Shown here: positions 34,788-44,731 of the stretch, in pieces
Layout of the letters: each line of letters begins with the position of its first letter
How positions within the stretch are numbered: the first letter of the stretch is position 1
Assembly (NCBI GenBank): GCA_021820975.1
Contig: JAKADA010000004.1
Coordinates: forward strand, 1 to 64,000
Direction of reading: 5' to 3'
Length of the DNA stretch: 64,000 nt
Source of the DNA: Bacillota bacterium
GTDB lineage: Bacteria; Bacillota; Bacilli; Alicyclobacillales; SLC66
Position numbers and translations under genes: made by a program
The notes under the pieces: model-generated
The model's input: the letters and a program-made list of their open reading frames with translations, nothing else
Told to the model about the DNA's origin: nothing
Databases searched by the model: none

Positions 34788-36338
34788 TTATTTTGCGTAT
34801 TCTACTGCCCGTGTCTCTCGAATGACTGTCACCTTGATCTGCCCGGGATAATCGAGTTCATCCTCGATCCGCTTTGAGATCTCCCTCGCAACCCGAATGG
34901 ACTCAGCATCGTCAACTTGCTCTGGTTTCACAATAATACGAACTTCACGTCCTGCCTGAATGGCGTACGACTTGTCCACGCCATCAAACGAACATGCAAT
35001 CTCTTCAAGACGCTCTAAACGTTTCAGATACACATCAAGTGACTCTCTTCGCGCACCAGGACGAGCTGCAGACAACGCATCTGCGGCTCCGACCAAGACA
35101 GAAATCGGCGAAGTATATTCAATATCACCATGATGTGCGCCAATTGCATTAATCACAATAGGGTGTTCCTTATATTTTCTGGCGAGATCCACCCCAATCT
35201 CGACATGGGAACCTTCGACCTCATGCGTGATTGCTTTACCGACATCGTGTAGCAATCCACCGCGTTTTGCCAAATTAACGTCCAAACCCAATTCGGCTGC
35301 CATAAGCCCAGCCAAATGGGAAACCTCAATCGAATGTTTCAAAACATTTTGTCCATAGCTGGTACGATACTTCAATCGCCCCAAGATCTTAACAAGGTCT
35401 GGGTGAATACCATGTAACCCCGTCTCAAAAACCGCTTGTTCGCCTTCTTCGCGCACTCGATCATCTACTTCACGGCGCGCTTTTTCAACCATTTCTTCAA
35501 TTCTAGCCGGATGAATCCGACCATCAGCCACAAGTTTCTCCAGAGCAATCCGAGCAATTTCACGCCGAATTGGATCAAAACCAGAAAGAATTACCGCTTC
35601 AGGTGTATCATCGATAATCAAATCAACGCCCGTTAACGTTTCAAGAGTTCGGATGTTGCGGCCTTCACGCCCAATAATCCGACCTTTCATTTCATCGCTT
35701 GGTAACGATACAACAGACACTGTGGTCTCTGCAACATGATCGGCAGCACAGCGTTGAATCGCAGTTGCAATAATCTCCTTGGCCTTACGTTCCGCATCAT
35801 CTTTGGCTTGCTGTTCAATTTCTTTCATCATGATCGCGGCATCATGTTTACATTCTGCCTCGACTTGACTTAACAATAATTCTCGCGCATCTTCACGCGT
35901 AAGTGAAGACAAACGCTCAAGCTCGGAAGATCTACGCTGAACGATCTCTTGTGCTTGTTCATGCAAATCTGCAACGGACTGTTCTTGTGCAGATAATGCT
36001 TCACTGCGTCGTTCAATAGCTTCCATCTTGCGATCAAGACTTTCTTCCTTTTGCAAGATCCTACGTTCTAGCCGTTGAATCTCAGCACGCCGTTCTCGTA
36101 AGTCACGCTCTGCATCACTACGAATACGGTGTGCCTCTTCTTTTGCTTCAAGCACTGCTTCTTTAATTTTTCCTTCTGCCTCGCGACGCGCAGATTCTAC
36201 AATCTGTTCGGCTTGTGCTCGAGCCATGGATAGCGACATGTCGACAGCTCGGCTGCGCAACACTATCCAAACAACAATCCCTCCAGCAATTAGCAAAATC
36301 ACGAGGCTGACCACGATGATAATTTCTAAGGAACTCAT
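34788..36338 (-). CDS. rny: ribonuclease Y
   Basis: A 516-residue membrane-anchored endoribonuclease that starts mRNA decay. It has one N-terminal helix ([20 protein letters not shown]), a long coiled coil to about 200, a KH domain with [17 protein letters not shown], and an HD domain with [20 protein letters not shown]. Length matches the family. A consensus promoter and a small hairpin next to the ribosome site lie upstream. Confidence 0.97.
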   Translation of the reverse strand: MSSLEIIIVVSLVILLIAGGIVVWIVLRSRAVDMSLSMARAQAEQIVESARREAEGKIKEAVLEAKEEAHRIRSDAERDLRERRAEIQRLERRILQKEESLDRKMEAIERRSEALSAQEQSVADLHEQAQEIVQRRSSELERLSSLTREDARELLLSQVEAECKHDAAIMMKEIEQQAKDDAERKAKEIIATAIQRCAADHVAETTVSVVSLPSDEMKGRIIGREGRNIRTLETLTGVDLIIDDTPEAVILSGFDPIRREIARIALEKLVADGRIHPARIEEMVEKARREVDDRVREEGEQAVFETGLHGIHPDLVKILGRLKYRTSYGQNVLKHSIEVSHLAGLMAAELGLDVNLAKRGGLLHDVGKAITHEVEGSHVEIGVDLARKYKEHPIVINAIGAHHGDIEYTSPISVLVGAADALSAARPGARRESLDVYLKRLERLEEIACSFDGVDKSYAIQAGREVRIIVKPEQVDDAESIRVAREISKRIEDELDYPGQIKVTVIRETRAVEYAK

Positions 36339-36356
36339 CTTTTATCACGCCTCCTG

Positions 36357-36371
36357 GCTCAATCATTGAGC
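36357..36371 (-). promoter_or_regulatory. small hairpin abutting the rny ribosome site
   Basis: GCTCAA-TGA-TTGAGC on the minus strand ends two bases before the AGGAGG of rny. It could shield the 5' end or modulate translation; the role is inference. Confidence 0.45.
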
Positions 36372-36461
36372 AAGGACGCCGCTTAACATTCTGAGTTTAC
36401 AACTTGTGTTCAGATGCAACATCCGCAACACAAAAATCGACAGCAGACATACGCAAATTAA

Positions 36462-36490
36462 ATTATATGTTGTATACCAATCCCTGTCAA
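36462..36490 (-). promoter_or_regulatory. consensus SigA promoter of rny
   Basis: -35 TTGACA (36485-36490) and -10 TATAAT (36462-36467), both perfect, spacer 17; about 120 bases of leader before the rny start. Confidence 0.85.
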
Positions 36491-36496
36491 CCAAGA

Positions 36497-37030
36497 TCAT
36501 TCATCCAGGGGATTTGTGTGCAAAAGATTCGATACAACTGTCTCAATGGTCTGCTTGCTGTAACCATGGCGTGCTAAAAAACCAATCAATCGTTGCTTTC
36601 GTACAAGAAGTACTTGTCGCTGTGATAACTGTACTTTACCTTGCTCAATATCTCGTTGCAATTTATGATCGATCTGCACGAGTTTTTTTGCAGCCATGCG
36701 ATAGGCAGGTGCCTGTTCGTCGATGGCCACCTTCTCCATGACATGCGCAATATCGCTACGAGCAATACCCTTTTTAGATAAGTTGCCAATAAGTGTCTTA
36801 CGACTACCTTTTTTCCCATTTCCAAAAGAGTTAGCTATGCGTGTTGCATACGTAATGTCATCAATAAAACCTTGCGCCTTACACCACAACACAACGGGCA
36901 TTACAGCATCTTTTTTAGCAGGAAACTTTCGCAGCAAGTAACGTTCAAGTTCCTTAAGACTACAAGCACGCATATCCAGATACGTCAAAGCTACTTCTTG
37001 CACTTCAGCATCCATTGTCGTGCAGTCCAA
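36497..37030 (-). CDS. recX: regulatory protein RecX
   Basis: A 177-residue helical-repeat protein that binds RecA filaments and limits recombination. ACSLKELERYLLRKF, CKAQGFIDDITYATRIANSF and LIGFLARHGYSKQTIETVV are the three-helix repeats of the family. It starts six bases after recA; the TTG at 37030 and the ATG at 37015 are both possible and neither has a strong ribosome site, which suggests coupling to recA. Confidence 0.9.
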   Translation of the reverse strand: MDCTTMDAEVQEVALTYLDMRACSLKELERYLLRKFPAKKDAVMPVVLWCKAQGFIDDITYATRIANSFGNGKKGSRKTLIGNLSKKGIARSDIAHVMEKVAIDEQAPAYRMAAKKLVQIDHKLQRDIEQGKVQLSQRQVLLVRKQRLIGFLARHGYSKQTIETVVSNLLHTNPLDE

Positions 37031-37035
37031 TACGT

Positions 37036-38094
37036 CTATTCATCAAAATCAAAATCCTCATCATCTTCAGCGATCGCAGCAGGTGCAGCGACTTGTGGTG
37101 TCGCCGGTGAAGAAACAGCAAGTTCCCGAATCTTCGTTTCGATAATGAGTGCCGTTTGCGGATGTTCTTTAAGATACTGTTTTGCATTTTCTTTACCTTG
37201 CCCTAATCGTTCATCACTATAAGAATACCAAGCACCGCTTTTTTGAATCACATCGAGATCTGATCCTAAATCAACAATACTACCTTCGCGAGAGATGCCT
37301 TCGCCAAACATAATATCAACTTCTGCTTGTTTAAATGGCGGTGCCACTTTATTTTTCACGACTTTGATCTTTGTACGGTGACCGATCAGGTCATTGCCTT
37401 GCTTTAATGCCTCTGCGCGCCGCACTTCAAGACGAACTGAAGCATAAAACTTAAGAGCGCGCCCACCCGTGGTCGTCTCTGGATTACCAAACATAACACC
37501 GACTTTTTCACGGATCTGATTGATAAAAATCGTAAGTGTTTTCGATTTATTAATAGCACCACTAAGTTTACGTAACGCTTGGGACATCAAGCGAGCATGC
37601 AAACCCACATGAGAGTCACCCATCTCACCTTCAATCTCAGCTTTTGGCACAAGCGCTGCTACCGAGTCGATGACAATAATATCGACAGCACCACTACGCA
37701 CCAACGCTTCGGCAATTTCCAGTGCCTGTTCACCCGTATCAGGTTGCGATATCAAAAGTTCATCAATATTAACACCGAGTTTTTCAGCGTATAAAGGATC
37801 TAAGGCATGTTCTGCATCGATAAATGCGGCCTGTCCGCCAAGGCGTTGTACCTCAGCAATAGCATGTAATGCGACAGTCGTTTTACCTGAAGATTCAGGA
37901 CCATAAATTTCTATAACCCGACCTTTTGGATAACCACCAACACCTAAGGCAATATCAAGAGCTAGTGATCCTGATGATATAGTTTCCACATTCATCGAGG
38001 CGCCTGCCTCACCTAATTTCATGATCGATCCTTTACCAAATTGCTTTTCAATCTGCTTCAATGCGAGATCTAATGCAGTCTTCCGATCTGCCAC
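37036..38094 (-). CDS. recA: recombinase RecA
   Basis: A 352-residue DNA-dependent ATPase for strand exchange and SOS activation. Walker A is GPESSGKTT, then [17 protein letters not shown], Walker [16 protein letters not shown], and loop L2 [20 protein letters not shown]. The acidic tail DDEDFDFDE is typical. The start is GTG. A LexA box overlaps the promoter. Confidence 0.98.
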   Translation of the reverse strand: MADRKTALDLALKQIEKQFGKGSIMKLGEAGASMNVETISSGSLALDIALGVGGYPKGRVIEIYGPESSGKTTVALHAIAEVQRLGGQAAFIDAEHALDPLYAEKLGVNIDELLISQPDTGEQALEIAEALVRSGAVDIIVIDSVAALVPKAEIEGEMGDSHVGLHARLMSQALRKLSGAINKSKTLTIFINQIREKVGVMFGNPETTTGGRALKFYASVRLEVRRAEALKQGNDLIGHRTKIKVVKNKVAPPFKQAEVDIMFGEGISREGSIVDLGSDLDVIQKSGAWYSYSDERLGQGKENAKQYLKEHPQTALIIETKIRELAVSSPATPQVAAPAAIAEDDEDFDFDE

Positions 38095-38131
38095 AATGAT
38101 CCATCCCCTCTACCACAACAACCTAGTAAAC

Positions 38132-38160
38132 ATTGTACAGACAAGCACGCAAAAACACAA
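38132..38160 (-). promoter_or_regulatory. recA promoter
   Basis: -35 TTGTGT (38155-38160) and -10 TACAAT (38132-38137), spacer 17; the -35 element overlaps the LexA box. Confidence 0.6.
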
Positions 38161-38171
38161 ACGTTTGTTCG
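38158..38171 (-). promoter_or_regulatory. LexA (DinR) box of recA
   Basis: CGAACAAACGTTTG matches the Gram-positive SOS box CGAACRNRYGTTYC at 13 of 14 positions and overlaps the recA -35 region, so LexA would block the promoter until DNA damage. Confidence 0.8.
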
Positions 38172-38274
38172 CAAACAACAAATTTATCTCCAATCATGTA
38201 GGTGAGATGGCGCCTATCCCTCAGCCTTCTATACCACATACGTACCGTTCGTTATAAGGAAAGCTAGCCGAACT

Positions 38275-38308
38275 AAAAAGAGCCAACGCATTAAGCGACG
38301 GCTCTTTT
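38275..38308. terminator. terminator between the DEAD-box gene and recA
   Basis: AAAAGAGCC and GGCTCTTTT form a nine-pair stem with A- and T-runs on both sides, so it could work in both directions; it ends the DEAD-box helicase transcript. Confidence 0.85.
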
Positions 38309-38333
38309 AAAATATTTTCCAAAACGCAATAAC

Positions 38334-39920
38334 TTAACGCCTTGGAGCAGGACCGCGCGGGCGTGCAGGTTCAAGATTGACCCGCGTACCATTGATCCGA
38401 GCTTGACGAAGCGCTTCAAACACGAATGGCGCTGATTCTTCAGCCACTTCGACAAAAGTAAATTTGTCAAAAATATCAATTTTACCAACTGCATTCGTCG
38501 GAATACCAGATTCCTCCGAAATGGCCCTTACAAGATCGCCAGGTGACATTCTGGCACTGCGACCGATATTAACAAAAAACCGAACCATACCAGGTGCTCC
38601 GCCTGTTTCGCCAAAATCATACGTATCCGCAGATTCTGCCTCTAATTCACCTGCAGAAGCCAATTTGATCGCTGCTGCAGCAAGATCAATGGGGTCCAAT
38701 TCATCAACAAGTTTACCCAAAATTGCTTTATAATGACCCAATCCGCCCTCTTGAACCGTTGCTTGTAAACGTTCGCGCCAAATTTCAGCTTGGCGTTCTG
38801 CAACATCTTCAAGTGATGGAACTTCGCGTCCTTCTATCGACGCTTTTGTTTCACGCTGCACCTGTTTTAATAGCTTAAACTCGCGAGGGGTCACGAGGGT
38901 AATGGCCAGCCCACGTTTACCAGCACGGCCGGTACGGCCAATGCGGTGAACATAGGATTCCGTATCTTGCGGCATATCATAGTTGACCACATGCGTAACA
39001 TTACCGACATCAATTCCGCGCGCCGCAACATCTGTGGCGACTAACAGTTCGATTTCGCCTTGGCGAAATCGCTTCATGACTCGATCGCGTTGCGCTTGAC
39101 TCAGATCACCATGCAAACCATCAGCAAGATAACCACGTGCAATCAATGCTTCAGCCAATTCATCTACGCCGCGTTTCGTACGGCAAAAAATAATGCCAAG
39201 CGTGACATCTTCGCTATCAATAATGCGGCAGATGCTTTCCAACTTTGTCCGATCAAGAACTTTATAAAAGACTTGATCAATCAAAGGAACAGTCATTTCG
39301 TTTTTCGCCATTTGCACATGTTCTGGTTGTCTCATGTAGCGCGTTGCTAAACGGCGAACTTCCGATGGAATGGTTGCCGAGAACAACAGGGTTTGACGTT
39401 CTGCAGGTGTCGCTTGAAGGATCGATTCAATATCTTCGATAAAACCCATATCGAGCATTTCATCAGCTTCATCAAGAACAACTGTTTGCACTTTATCTAG
39501 TTTCAATGTTCCACGGCGCAAATGATCCAGGACACGTCCTGGTGTTCCAATCACAATTTGCACTCCTTGTTCTAATGCCCGAATCTGATGGCCAATCGAT
39601 TGCCCACCATAAATCGGTAACGTGCGAACCCGTTTAAACTTCGCAATTTTGCGCAATTCGCCTGCAACTTGAATAGCCAACTCACGTGTAGGCAACAAAA
39701 TAATCGATTGAACATGCCGTCCGGTACCCGCTCTTTCAACAAGTGGAATGCCAAAGGCAGCTGTCTTACCAGTACCTGTTTGCGCTTGTCCAATAACATC
39801 TTTACCTTCTACGACCAACGGAATACAAATAGTTTGAATCGGTGATGGTTCTTCATAACCCATCTGATCAATAGCTTCTTGCACTTTTTTGCTTAATCCA
39901 AATTCTAAAAACGACGTCAT
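38334..39920 (-). CDS. DEAD-box RNA helicase with DbpA-type RNA-binding C-terminus
   Basis: A 528-residue ATP-dependent RNA helicase of the CshA/DeaD group. The N-terminal core has the Q motif, GQAQTGTGKTAAFGIPL, PTRELAIQ, VLDEADEMLDMGF, SATIP, ATDVAARGID and HRIGRTGRAGKRG. Residues about 455-515 form a DbpA/CsdA RNA-recognition domain (RFFVNIGRSARMSPGDLVRA), followed by a short Pro/Arg tail. Likely roles are ribosome assembly, cold adaptation and RNA decay. It follows cinA by 22 bases; in Bacillus cinA is followed directly by recA, so the gene is an insertion in that order. Confidence 0.93.
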   Translation of the reverse strand: MTSFLEFGLSKKVQEAIDQMGYEEPSPIQTICIPLVVEGKDVIGQAQTGTGKTAAFGIPLVERAGTGRHVQSIILLPTRELAIQVAGELRKIAKFKRVRTLPIYGGQSIGHQIRALEQGVQIVIGTPGRVLDHLRRGTLKLDKVQTVVLDEADEMLDMGFIEDIESILQATPAERQTLLFSATIPSEVRRLATRYMRQPEHVQMAKNEMTVPLIDQVFYKVLDRTKLESICRIIDSEDVTLGIIFCRTKRGVDELAEALIARGYLADGLHGDLSQAQRDRVMKRFRQGEIELLVATDVAARGIDVGNVTHVVNYDMPQDTESYVHRIGRTGRAGKRGLAITLVTPREFKLLKQVQRETKASIEGREVPSLEDVAERQAEIWRERLQATVQEGGLGHYKAILGKLVDELDPIDLAAAAIKLASAGELEAESADTYDFGETGGAPGMVRFFVNIGRSARMSPGDLVRAISEESGIPTNAVGKIDIFDKFTFVEVAEESAPFVFEALRQARINGTRVNLEPARPRGPAPRR

Positions 39921-39942
39921 TCAATCACCCTCGAATCATTTT

Positions 39943-41181
39943 TTAAACGCTTTTCCATAACCAATGCAATGCTGTTTTAGCCGCGCGAACGCGAACTTGT
40001 GTGCGATCCCCATTGAACACACGAGATAGGACACGGGCACCTGAAGCATCTGCTAACCCAATATAAACGAGTCCGACTGGTTTCTTGTCCGTTCCCCCGT
40101 CAGGACCAGCAATTCCCGTAACAGACAAGCCGAAATCACTACCAAATCGTGCTCTCACACCTTCTGCCATCGCTTTGGCCACGACTTCACTAACAGCCCC
40201 ATGTTCCTTTAAATCTTGTGCTAAAACACCTAGAGCTGATTGTTTACACTCATTAGCATAAGCCACAACAGATCCGCGTAAACAACCTGAACTACCTGGA
40301 AGATCAACAAGAAGCGATGTCAACAACCCACCGGTGCAACTTTCTGCCATCGCCACCGTGAGCCCTTTACTAAGCAATTTCTGTTGTGTCACAAAAGCAA
40401 CCGAGTCGTCATCAAATCCATAGACGTATTCGCCTACTCGATCCAAAACAGCCTGTTGCACGGGCCATATGAGCTCATGAGCCGCACTGTCCGTCGTCGC
40501 CTTAGCAGTGATACGAAGCAAAACTTCTCCTTCGCCGGCAAGCGGCGCAATCGTTGGATTGGATTGCGAAGCGAGCAGATCCTTTACCCGTGACTCTACA
40601 TCTGCTTCACCAATACCAAAAAAACGAATTACACGGCTTGCAATGATCGCATCACCAGCAAGCGCAAGCAACCTTGACCGAACTTGTTCTTTGTACATAG
40701 GTTGCATCTCAAGCGGTGGACCTGGTAGCAAAAAAATATGTTTACCTTCATGAATCACGTATTGTCCTGGAGCTGTTCCACGCGGATTTGGCAAAAATGT
40801 ACTTTGACCAATTCTCATCGCTTGTGAATTTTGAACCTCAGATGGTATCCTTGACAAACGTTGAAAATAAGGTAACACATAGGAGACGAAAGCCGCTTCG
40901 TCAAACGTCAACGGCAAATTCAAAGCCTGTGCCACACAGGATCTCGTTACATCATCTCCAGTCGGGCCTAGGCCTCCTGTGACGATAATGATGTCGGAAC
41001 GAGACATGGCAAGATGCATTGCATCGATGATACGTTTTTCATTATCACCAACTGCAGTATGAAAGTAGACACCAATGCCCATGGCAGCTAAGTCTAAGGA
41101 TAAAAACCTTGCGTGCGTGTTTTCAATTTGACCTAGTACAATTTCCGTGCCAACGGCAATTAATTCCGCATTCACAGACAT
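39943..41181 (-). CDS. cinA: CinA: competence/damage-inducible protein, NMN deamidase type
   Basis: A 412-residue two-domain protein. The N-terminal MoCF-like domain (AELIAVGTEIVLGQIENTHA, TGGLGPTGDDVTR, LLPGPPLEM) is linked to ADP-ribose pyrophosphatase activity, and the C-terminal CinA domain (MAESCTGGLLTSLLVD, SVTGIAGPDGGT) deamidates nicotinamide mononucleotide. It recycles NAD breakdown products and is tied to competence in Bacillus. It lies 11 bases after pgsA. Confidence 0.96.
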   Translation of the reverse strand: MSVNAELIAVGTEIVLGQIENTHARFLSLDLAAMGIGVYFHTAVGDNEKRIIDAMHLAMSRSDIIIVTGGLGPTGDDVTRSCVAQALNLPLTFDEAAFVSYVLPYFQRLSRIPSEVQNSQAMRIGQSTFLPNPRGTAPGQYVIHEGKHIFLLPGPPLEMQPMYKEQVRSRLLALAGDAIIASRVIRFFGIGEADVESRVKDLLASQSNPTIAPLAGEGEVLLRITAKATTDSAAHELIWPVQQAVLDRVGEYVYGFDDDSVAFVTQQKLLSKGLTVAMAESCTGGLLTSLLVDLPGSSGCLRGSVVAYANECKQSALGVLAQDLKEHGAVSEVVAKAMAEGVRARFGSDFGLSVTGIAGPDGGTDKKPVGLVYIGLADASGARVLSRVFNGDRTQVRVRAAKTALHWLWKSV

Positions 41182-41192
41182 TCCACCGATCT

Positions 41193-41771
41193 TTAGCGAG
41201 AGTAATCAATTACCTTCCAGTTGCGTATAAAATAATCAACACCACTAACGACTGTCATTAACGCAGCTAGATAGATCATGATCATAGCAAACGGAAAATG
41301 GATGTACGAAAACGGGAAATTATTGAGCATAAGCGCTGTAATAGCGACGACTTGCAAGCGCGTCTTCCATTTTCCAAGCGAACCCGCTGCAATAACCACA
41401 CCATCATCTGCAGCCACTAACCGCAGTCCTGTTACGGCAAACTCTCTACTGATGATAAGTATGACAATCCACGACGCAACACGATGAACGTCAACAAGGC
41501 CAATCAGTACAGCACAGATTAACAACTTGTCCGCCAAGGGATCAATAAACTTACCAAAATTCGTGATCAAGTGATATTTGCGTGCAATATAACCATCAAT
41601 GCCGTCAGACAATGTGGCTACGAGAAAAAGTATCGTTGCGATCAAGTCCCGCAGTGTTAAATCAAGATTGCCTACGTGATGATCAAACCCATGTAGCGGG
41701 GCAAGCTGAAAAAAGATGACGATAGGCATCGCAATGATACGAGCCAAGGTGATCCGGTTAGGCAAATTCAC
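41193..41771 (-). CDS. pgsA: CDP-diacylglycerol-glycerol-3-phosphate 3-phosphatidyltransferase
   Basis: A 192-residue integral membrane enzyme that makes phosphatidylglycerol phosphate. The CDP-alcohol phosphotransferase signature is complete: DGIDGYIARKYHLI followed by GKFIDPLADK. The N-terminus is typical (MNLPNRITLARIIAMP). The start is GTG, eight bases after GGGAGG, which sits inside the rimO stop region. Confidence 0.96.
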   Translation of the reverse strand: MNLPNRITLARIIAMPIVIFFQLAPLHGFDHHVGNLDLTLRDLIATILFLVATLSDGIDGYIARKYHLITNFGKFIDPLADKLLICAVLIGLVDVHRVASWIVILIISREFAVTGLRLVAADDGVVIAAGSLGKWKTRLQVVAITALMLNNFPFSYIHFPFAMIMIYLAALMTVVSGVDYFIRNWKVIDYSR

Positions 41772-43094
41772 CTAAACGACCTCCCCCACAAGATCAAAAT
41801 CAAGCGAGTGGCTAATACGTACAGAAACGATACTGCCAACGGCAAGGTTTGTGCCCTTAACGTATACTACACCATCGATTTCTTTCGCATCAAAAGCGGT
41901 GCGACCGACAAACTGCCCAGTTTCTCCTGCATCAGCTTTGTCAATTAAAACAGGAACGACTTGATTGATAAAACGTTCCATCTGCTTAGCTGCTACCACA
42001 CGCGCCACTTCCATCAGTTCACTGGCTCGCCGTTCTTTTGTCGCATTATCTACTTGATCTGCAAATTGGGATGACGGTGCCGTATCCTCCGGTGAGTAAG
42101 TGAAAACACCCACGTGATCAAAAGCTAATTCCTGAACAAACGTCTTTAGATTAGTAAAATCCTCTTGCGTTTCACCAGGAAACCCCACAATAAACGAAGA
42201 TCGAAACACAACACCAGGCACTTCATCACGGATACGTTGTATAAGTGAACGTATGTGTTGTTGCCGGCCAGGGCGTTGCATAGCACGTAAGATATGATCT
42301 TCTGAATGTTGTAGTGGCATGTCAATGTACTTGACAACTTTATTCAGATCACGAAATGCTGCGATGAGCTCTTCATCAAATGAACCAGGATAGGCGTAAT
42401 GCAACCGAATCCACTCGATACCATCAACATCATTTAATGCACGCAAAAGCGCTGCAAGGCTTCTTTTCTTATAGACATCTAAGCCATAATGGGTTGTATC
42501 TTGCGCAATCAAATTGATCTCTTTAACACCTTGCGCGGCTAACTGCGTTGCCTCTGCGACAATACTTTCAATAGGACGAGATCGAAAAGTACCTCGCATC
42601 TGAGGAATAACGCAAAATGTACACTGATGATCACAGCCCTCAGCGATCTTAATATAGGCGGATGCACTGTCAAAAGCCACCTTACGTGGCGTGAATTCAT
42701 CGTAGATATAAGCTGGGTTACCAACAAACACAGGGCGTTCTCCTTGTGCCATTCGATCGATAACTTCATTGACACGCGCGAATTCCCCTGTACCCACCAA
42801 GCCATCAATTTCCGGAATTTCTTCTAACAATTGATCCGCATAACGTTGCGCCATACAGCCTGCGACAACCAATTTTTTACCCATTGCTTTCAGGTCAGCC
42901 ATCGACAAAATCGTTGATACTGATTCTTCTTTGGCAGCATCAATAAAAGCGCACGTATTGACAATAATGACGTCAGCATCTTGAGGATCTTCTGTGATCT
43001 TATAGCCTTTTTTCGCCACAAGTCCCATCATTACCTCAGAATCAACGCTATTTTTTTCACATCCTAATGTAACAAATGCTACGCTTCGGGTCAT
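41772..43094 (-). CDS. rimO: ribosomal protein S12 methylthiotransferase RimO
   Basis: A 440-residue radical SAM methylthiotransferase that modifies an Asp of ribosomal protein S12. The N-terminal domain has VTLGCEKNSVDSE, VNTCAFIDAAKEES and VVAGCMAQRY; the radical SAM cluster motif is EGCDHQCTFCVIPQMRG; a TRAM domain follows. The LGCEKN start distinguishes it from MiaB, a paralogue also in this window. AAAGGTGA precedes the ATG. Confidence 0.95.
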   Translation of the reverse strand: MTRSVAFVTLGCEKNSVDSEVMMGLVAKKGYKITEDPQDADVIIVNTCAFIDAAKEESVSTILSMADLKAMGKKLVVAGCMAQRYADQLLEEIPEIDGLVGTGEFARVNEVIDRMAQGERPVFVGNPAYIYDEFTPRKVAFDSASAYIKIAEGCDHQCTFCVIPQMRGTFRSRPIESIVAEATQLAAQGVKEINLIAQDTTHYGLDVYKKRSLAALLRALNDVDGIEWIRLHYAYPGSFDEELIAAFRDLNKVVKYIDMPLQHSEDHILRAMQRPGRQQHIRSLIQRIRDEVPGVVFRSSFIVGFPGETQEDFTNLKTFVQELAFDHVGVFTYSPEDTAPSSQFADQVDNATKERRASELMEVARVVAAKQMERFINQVVPVLIDKADAGETGQFVGRTAFDAKEIDGVVYVKGTNLAVGSIVSVRISHSLDFDLVGEVV

Positions 43095-43121
43095 TCTTGA
43101 TCACCTTTCCACACAAAGGGC

Positions 43122-43147
43122 AAAAAAATGGAGCGGAGACGATCCGC
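43122..43147 (-). terminator. weak terminator after yajQ
   Basis: GCGGA-TCGTC-TCCGC on the minus strand followed four bases later by TTTTTTT. The stem is short. Confidence 0.5.
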
Positions 43148-43227
43148 CACCCATGATGTACTTATGAAGTATACCGGAGAAACTATCTTGTGTCAAAAAT
43201 CTGACTATACATTTCTGTACTGTACGT

Positions 43228-43719
43228 TTAGCGATAGTTTGAAAATTGCAGTTCCACAGGAAAGTCAATTGACTTAATGTGCTGAATGACAGCTTGCAAA
43301 TCATCTTTATTTTTCCCGCTGACTCGCACTTGATCGCCTTGAATCGATGCTTGCACTTTAATCTTACTATCTTTAATTGCTTTGATGATCGATTTGGCAA
43401 TATCCTGATCCAAGCCCTGCTTTATGCGAACAACTTGGCGTACAGTTCCTCCAGAAGCAGGTTCTACTTTCCCATAGTCTAAAGATTTTAAGGAAACTTC
43501 GCGACGCACCAATTTTGTTTTCAAAACATCTAAAACAGCATCAAGTTTATATTCGTCATCACCGATAACGACAATTTCATTCTCATTTAACGCCAACGAA
43601 CTCTTACTACCTTTAAAATCAAACCGATTTTCCAATTCTTTTTGTGCTTGATGCACTGCATTGCCAACTTCTTGAAGATCATTTTCGGAGACAATATCAA
43701 ATGAAGCATCTTTTGCCAT
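43228..43719 (-). CDS. yajQ: YajQ-family nucleotide-binding protein
   Basis: A 163-residue protein of two ferredoxin-like repeats. ASFDIVSENDLQEVGNAVHQ, ENRFDFKGSKSSLALNE and SGKNKDDLQAVIQHIKSIDF are family signatures. Members bind nucleotides, in some species cyclic di-GMP. GAGGAGG precedes the ATG. Confidence 0.94.
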   Translation of the reverse strand: MAKDASFDIVSENDLQEVGNAVHQAQKELENRFDFKGSKSSLALNENEIVVIGDDEYKLDAVLDVLKTKLVRREVSLKSLDYGKVEPASGGTVRQVVRIKQGLDQDIAKSIIKAIKDSKIKVQASIQGDQVRVSGKNKDDLQAVIQHIKSIDFPVELQFSNYR

Positions 43720-43746
43720 GTAAGTATCCTCCTCTTCCCCGTTAAT

Positions 43747-44712
43747 CTACTTTTTTGTAAATACATAGGTAAACGCGCCCGTAGCTTTAGCTATCGGTAC
43801 CGATGTACCATTTATCGTCATGTGTACATACTCATTAGCCCCAAGAAATACTTTCATGGAAGATTTAGCGGTCCATGTTCGACTTTGCCCGCTATTCAAG
43901 AAAAGACTTGGAACGATTTGCGTACCATCTGCAGTAATCTGCATCCATGAACGCCCGTTTGTATCTCCAAGATGCACAACCATAAATGGGCGTGTCGTTT
44001 GTACTTGATAGGTAATTACGTTACTAGAACGGGTTTGTTCCTTGAGCGATGTTGACGATATGGTAGGTGTGACGACATGTGTTGGTTGTGTCTTACCATG
44101 GCCTTTTTTTCCTGTTTTCGTACCCGTCACAGTGGGTAGTTTAGGGTGGATTGTTGTGTACCCGGGTTTTACATGCGATGCCGCTTTTGGCACATCATGT
44201 TTTGCTACCATAGCATAAACGCTAACGGCCGCCGCAAAAACCACCACCACAGCAGCAGTCACACCTAAAGCGCGAGGCGTGTTAGACGTTTTGCCAATCT
44301 TCACAGGCCGCACGGGTGTTTTTTTAGCCACTTGCCGCTGAGCCATAGGTTGACTAGTCCGCGTAGTCGTTTGCGCTGGATTTCTTGTTGGAGCAGATTT
44401 AGGCGTGACTTTACCTACGTCTGACTCCTCATCATGATACGTTCCGAGATAAGCGTTAACGGTTTGCATTCCATCTAAACCAAGGTAATCCGCGTAGCAG
44501 CGAACAAATCCACGTGTGTATATGGTGCCTGGCAAAATTGACAGGTTGCCTTGTTCAAGTGCTAAAAGATAGCGACTTCGTACCTTGGTAGCTTCCACGG
44601 CATCCTCCATAAGAATACCCTTAGCTTCTCTCGTTGTACGAAGCAATGTGCCTAATTCTTGAATCCTTTGCGAATAGCCATCGGTTCCGCCTTGCATGCC
44701 CGATCCATTCAC
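43747..44712 (-). CDS. RodZ-like cell shape/cytoskeletal protein (YmfM type)
   Basis: A 321-residue single-pass membrane protein. Residues about 14-85 are the HTH_25 domain (LGTLLRTTREAKG, TRGFVRCYADYLGLDG) that binds MreB in RodZ; a basic linker rich in Thr/Arg/Pro follows; a transmembrane helix at about 150-168 (ALGVTAAVVVVFAAAVSVYA) leads to an external Thr/Lys-rich stretch and a DUF4115 beta domain. The start is GTG at 44712 with a poor ribosome site; an ATG at 44697 is the alternative. In Bacillus ymfM lies just after ymfK and before pgsA, as broadly here. Confidence 0.88.
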   Translation of the reverse strand: MNGSGMQGGTDGYSQRIQELGTLLRTTREAKGILMEDAVEATKVRSRYLLALEQGNLSILPGTIYTRGFVRCYADYLGLDGMQTVNAYLGTYHDEESDVGKVTPKSAPTRNPAQTTTRTSQPMAQRQVAKKTPVRPVKIGKTSNTPRALGVTAAVVVVFAAAVSVYAMVAKHDVPKAASHVKPGYTTIHPKLPTVTGTKTGKKGHGKTQPTHVVTPTISSTSLKEQTRSSNVITYQVQTTRPFMVVHLGDTNGRSWMQITADGTQIVPSLFLNSGQSRTWTAKSSMKVFLGANEYVHMTINGTSVPIAKATGAFTYVFTKK

Positions 44713-44731
44713 AGGCTAAACACCATCCTCA

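Noticed and set aside
43101..43400. Open frame overlapping the end of yajQ and the gap before rimO
   Set aside because: It is another frame of yajQ followed by non-coding sequence with a terminator; no ribosome site or family.
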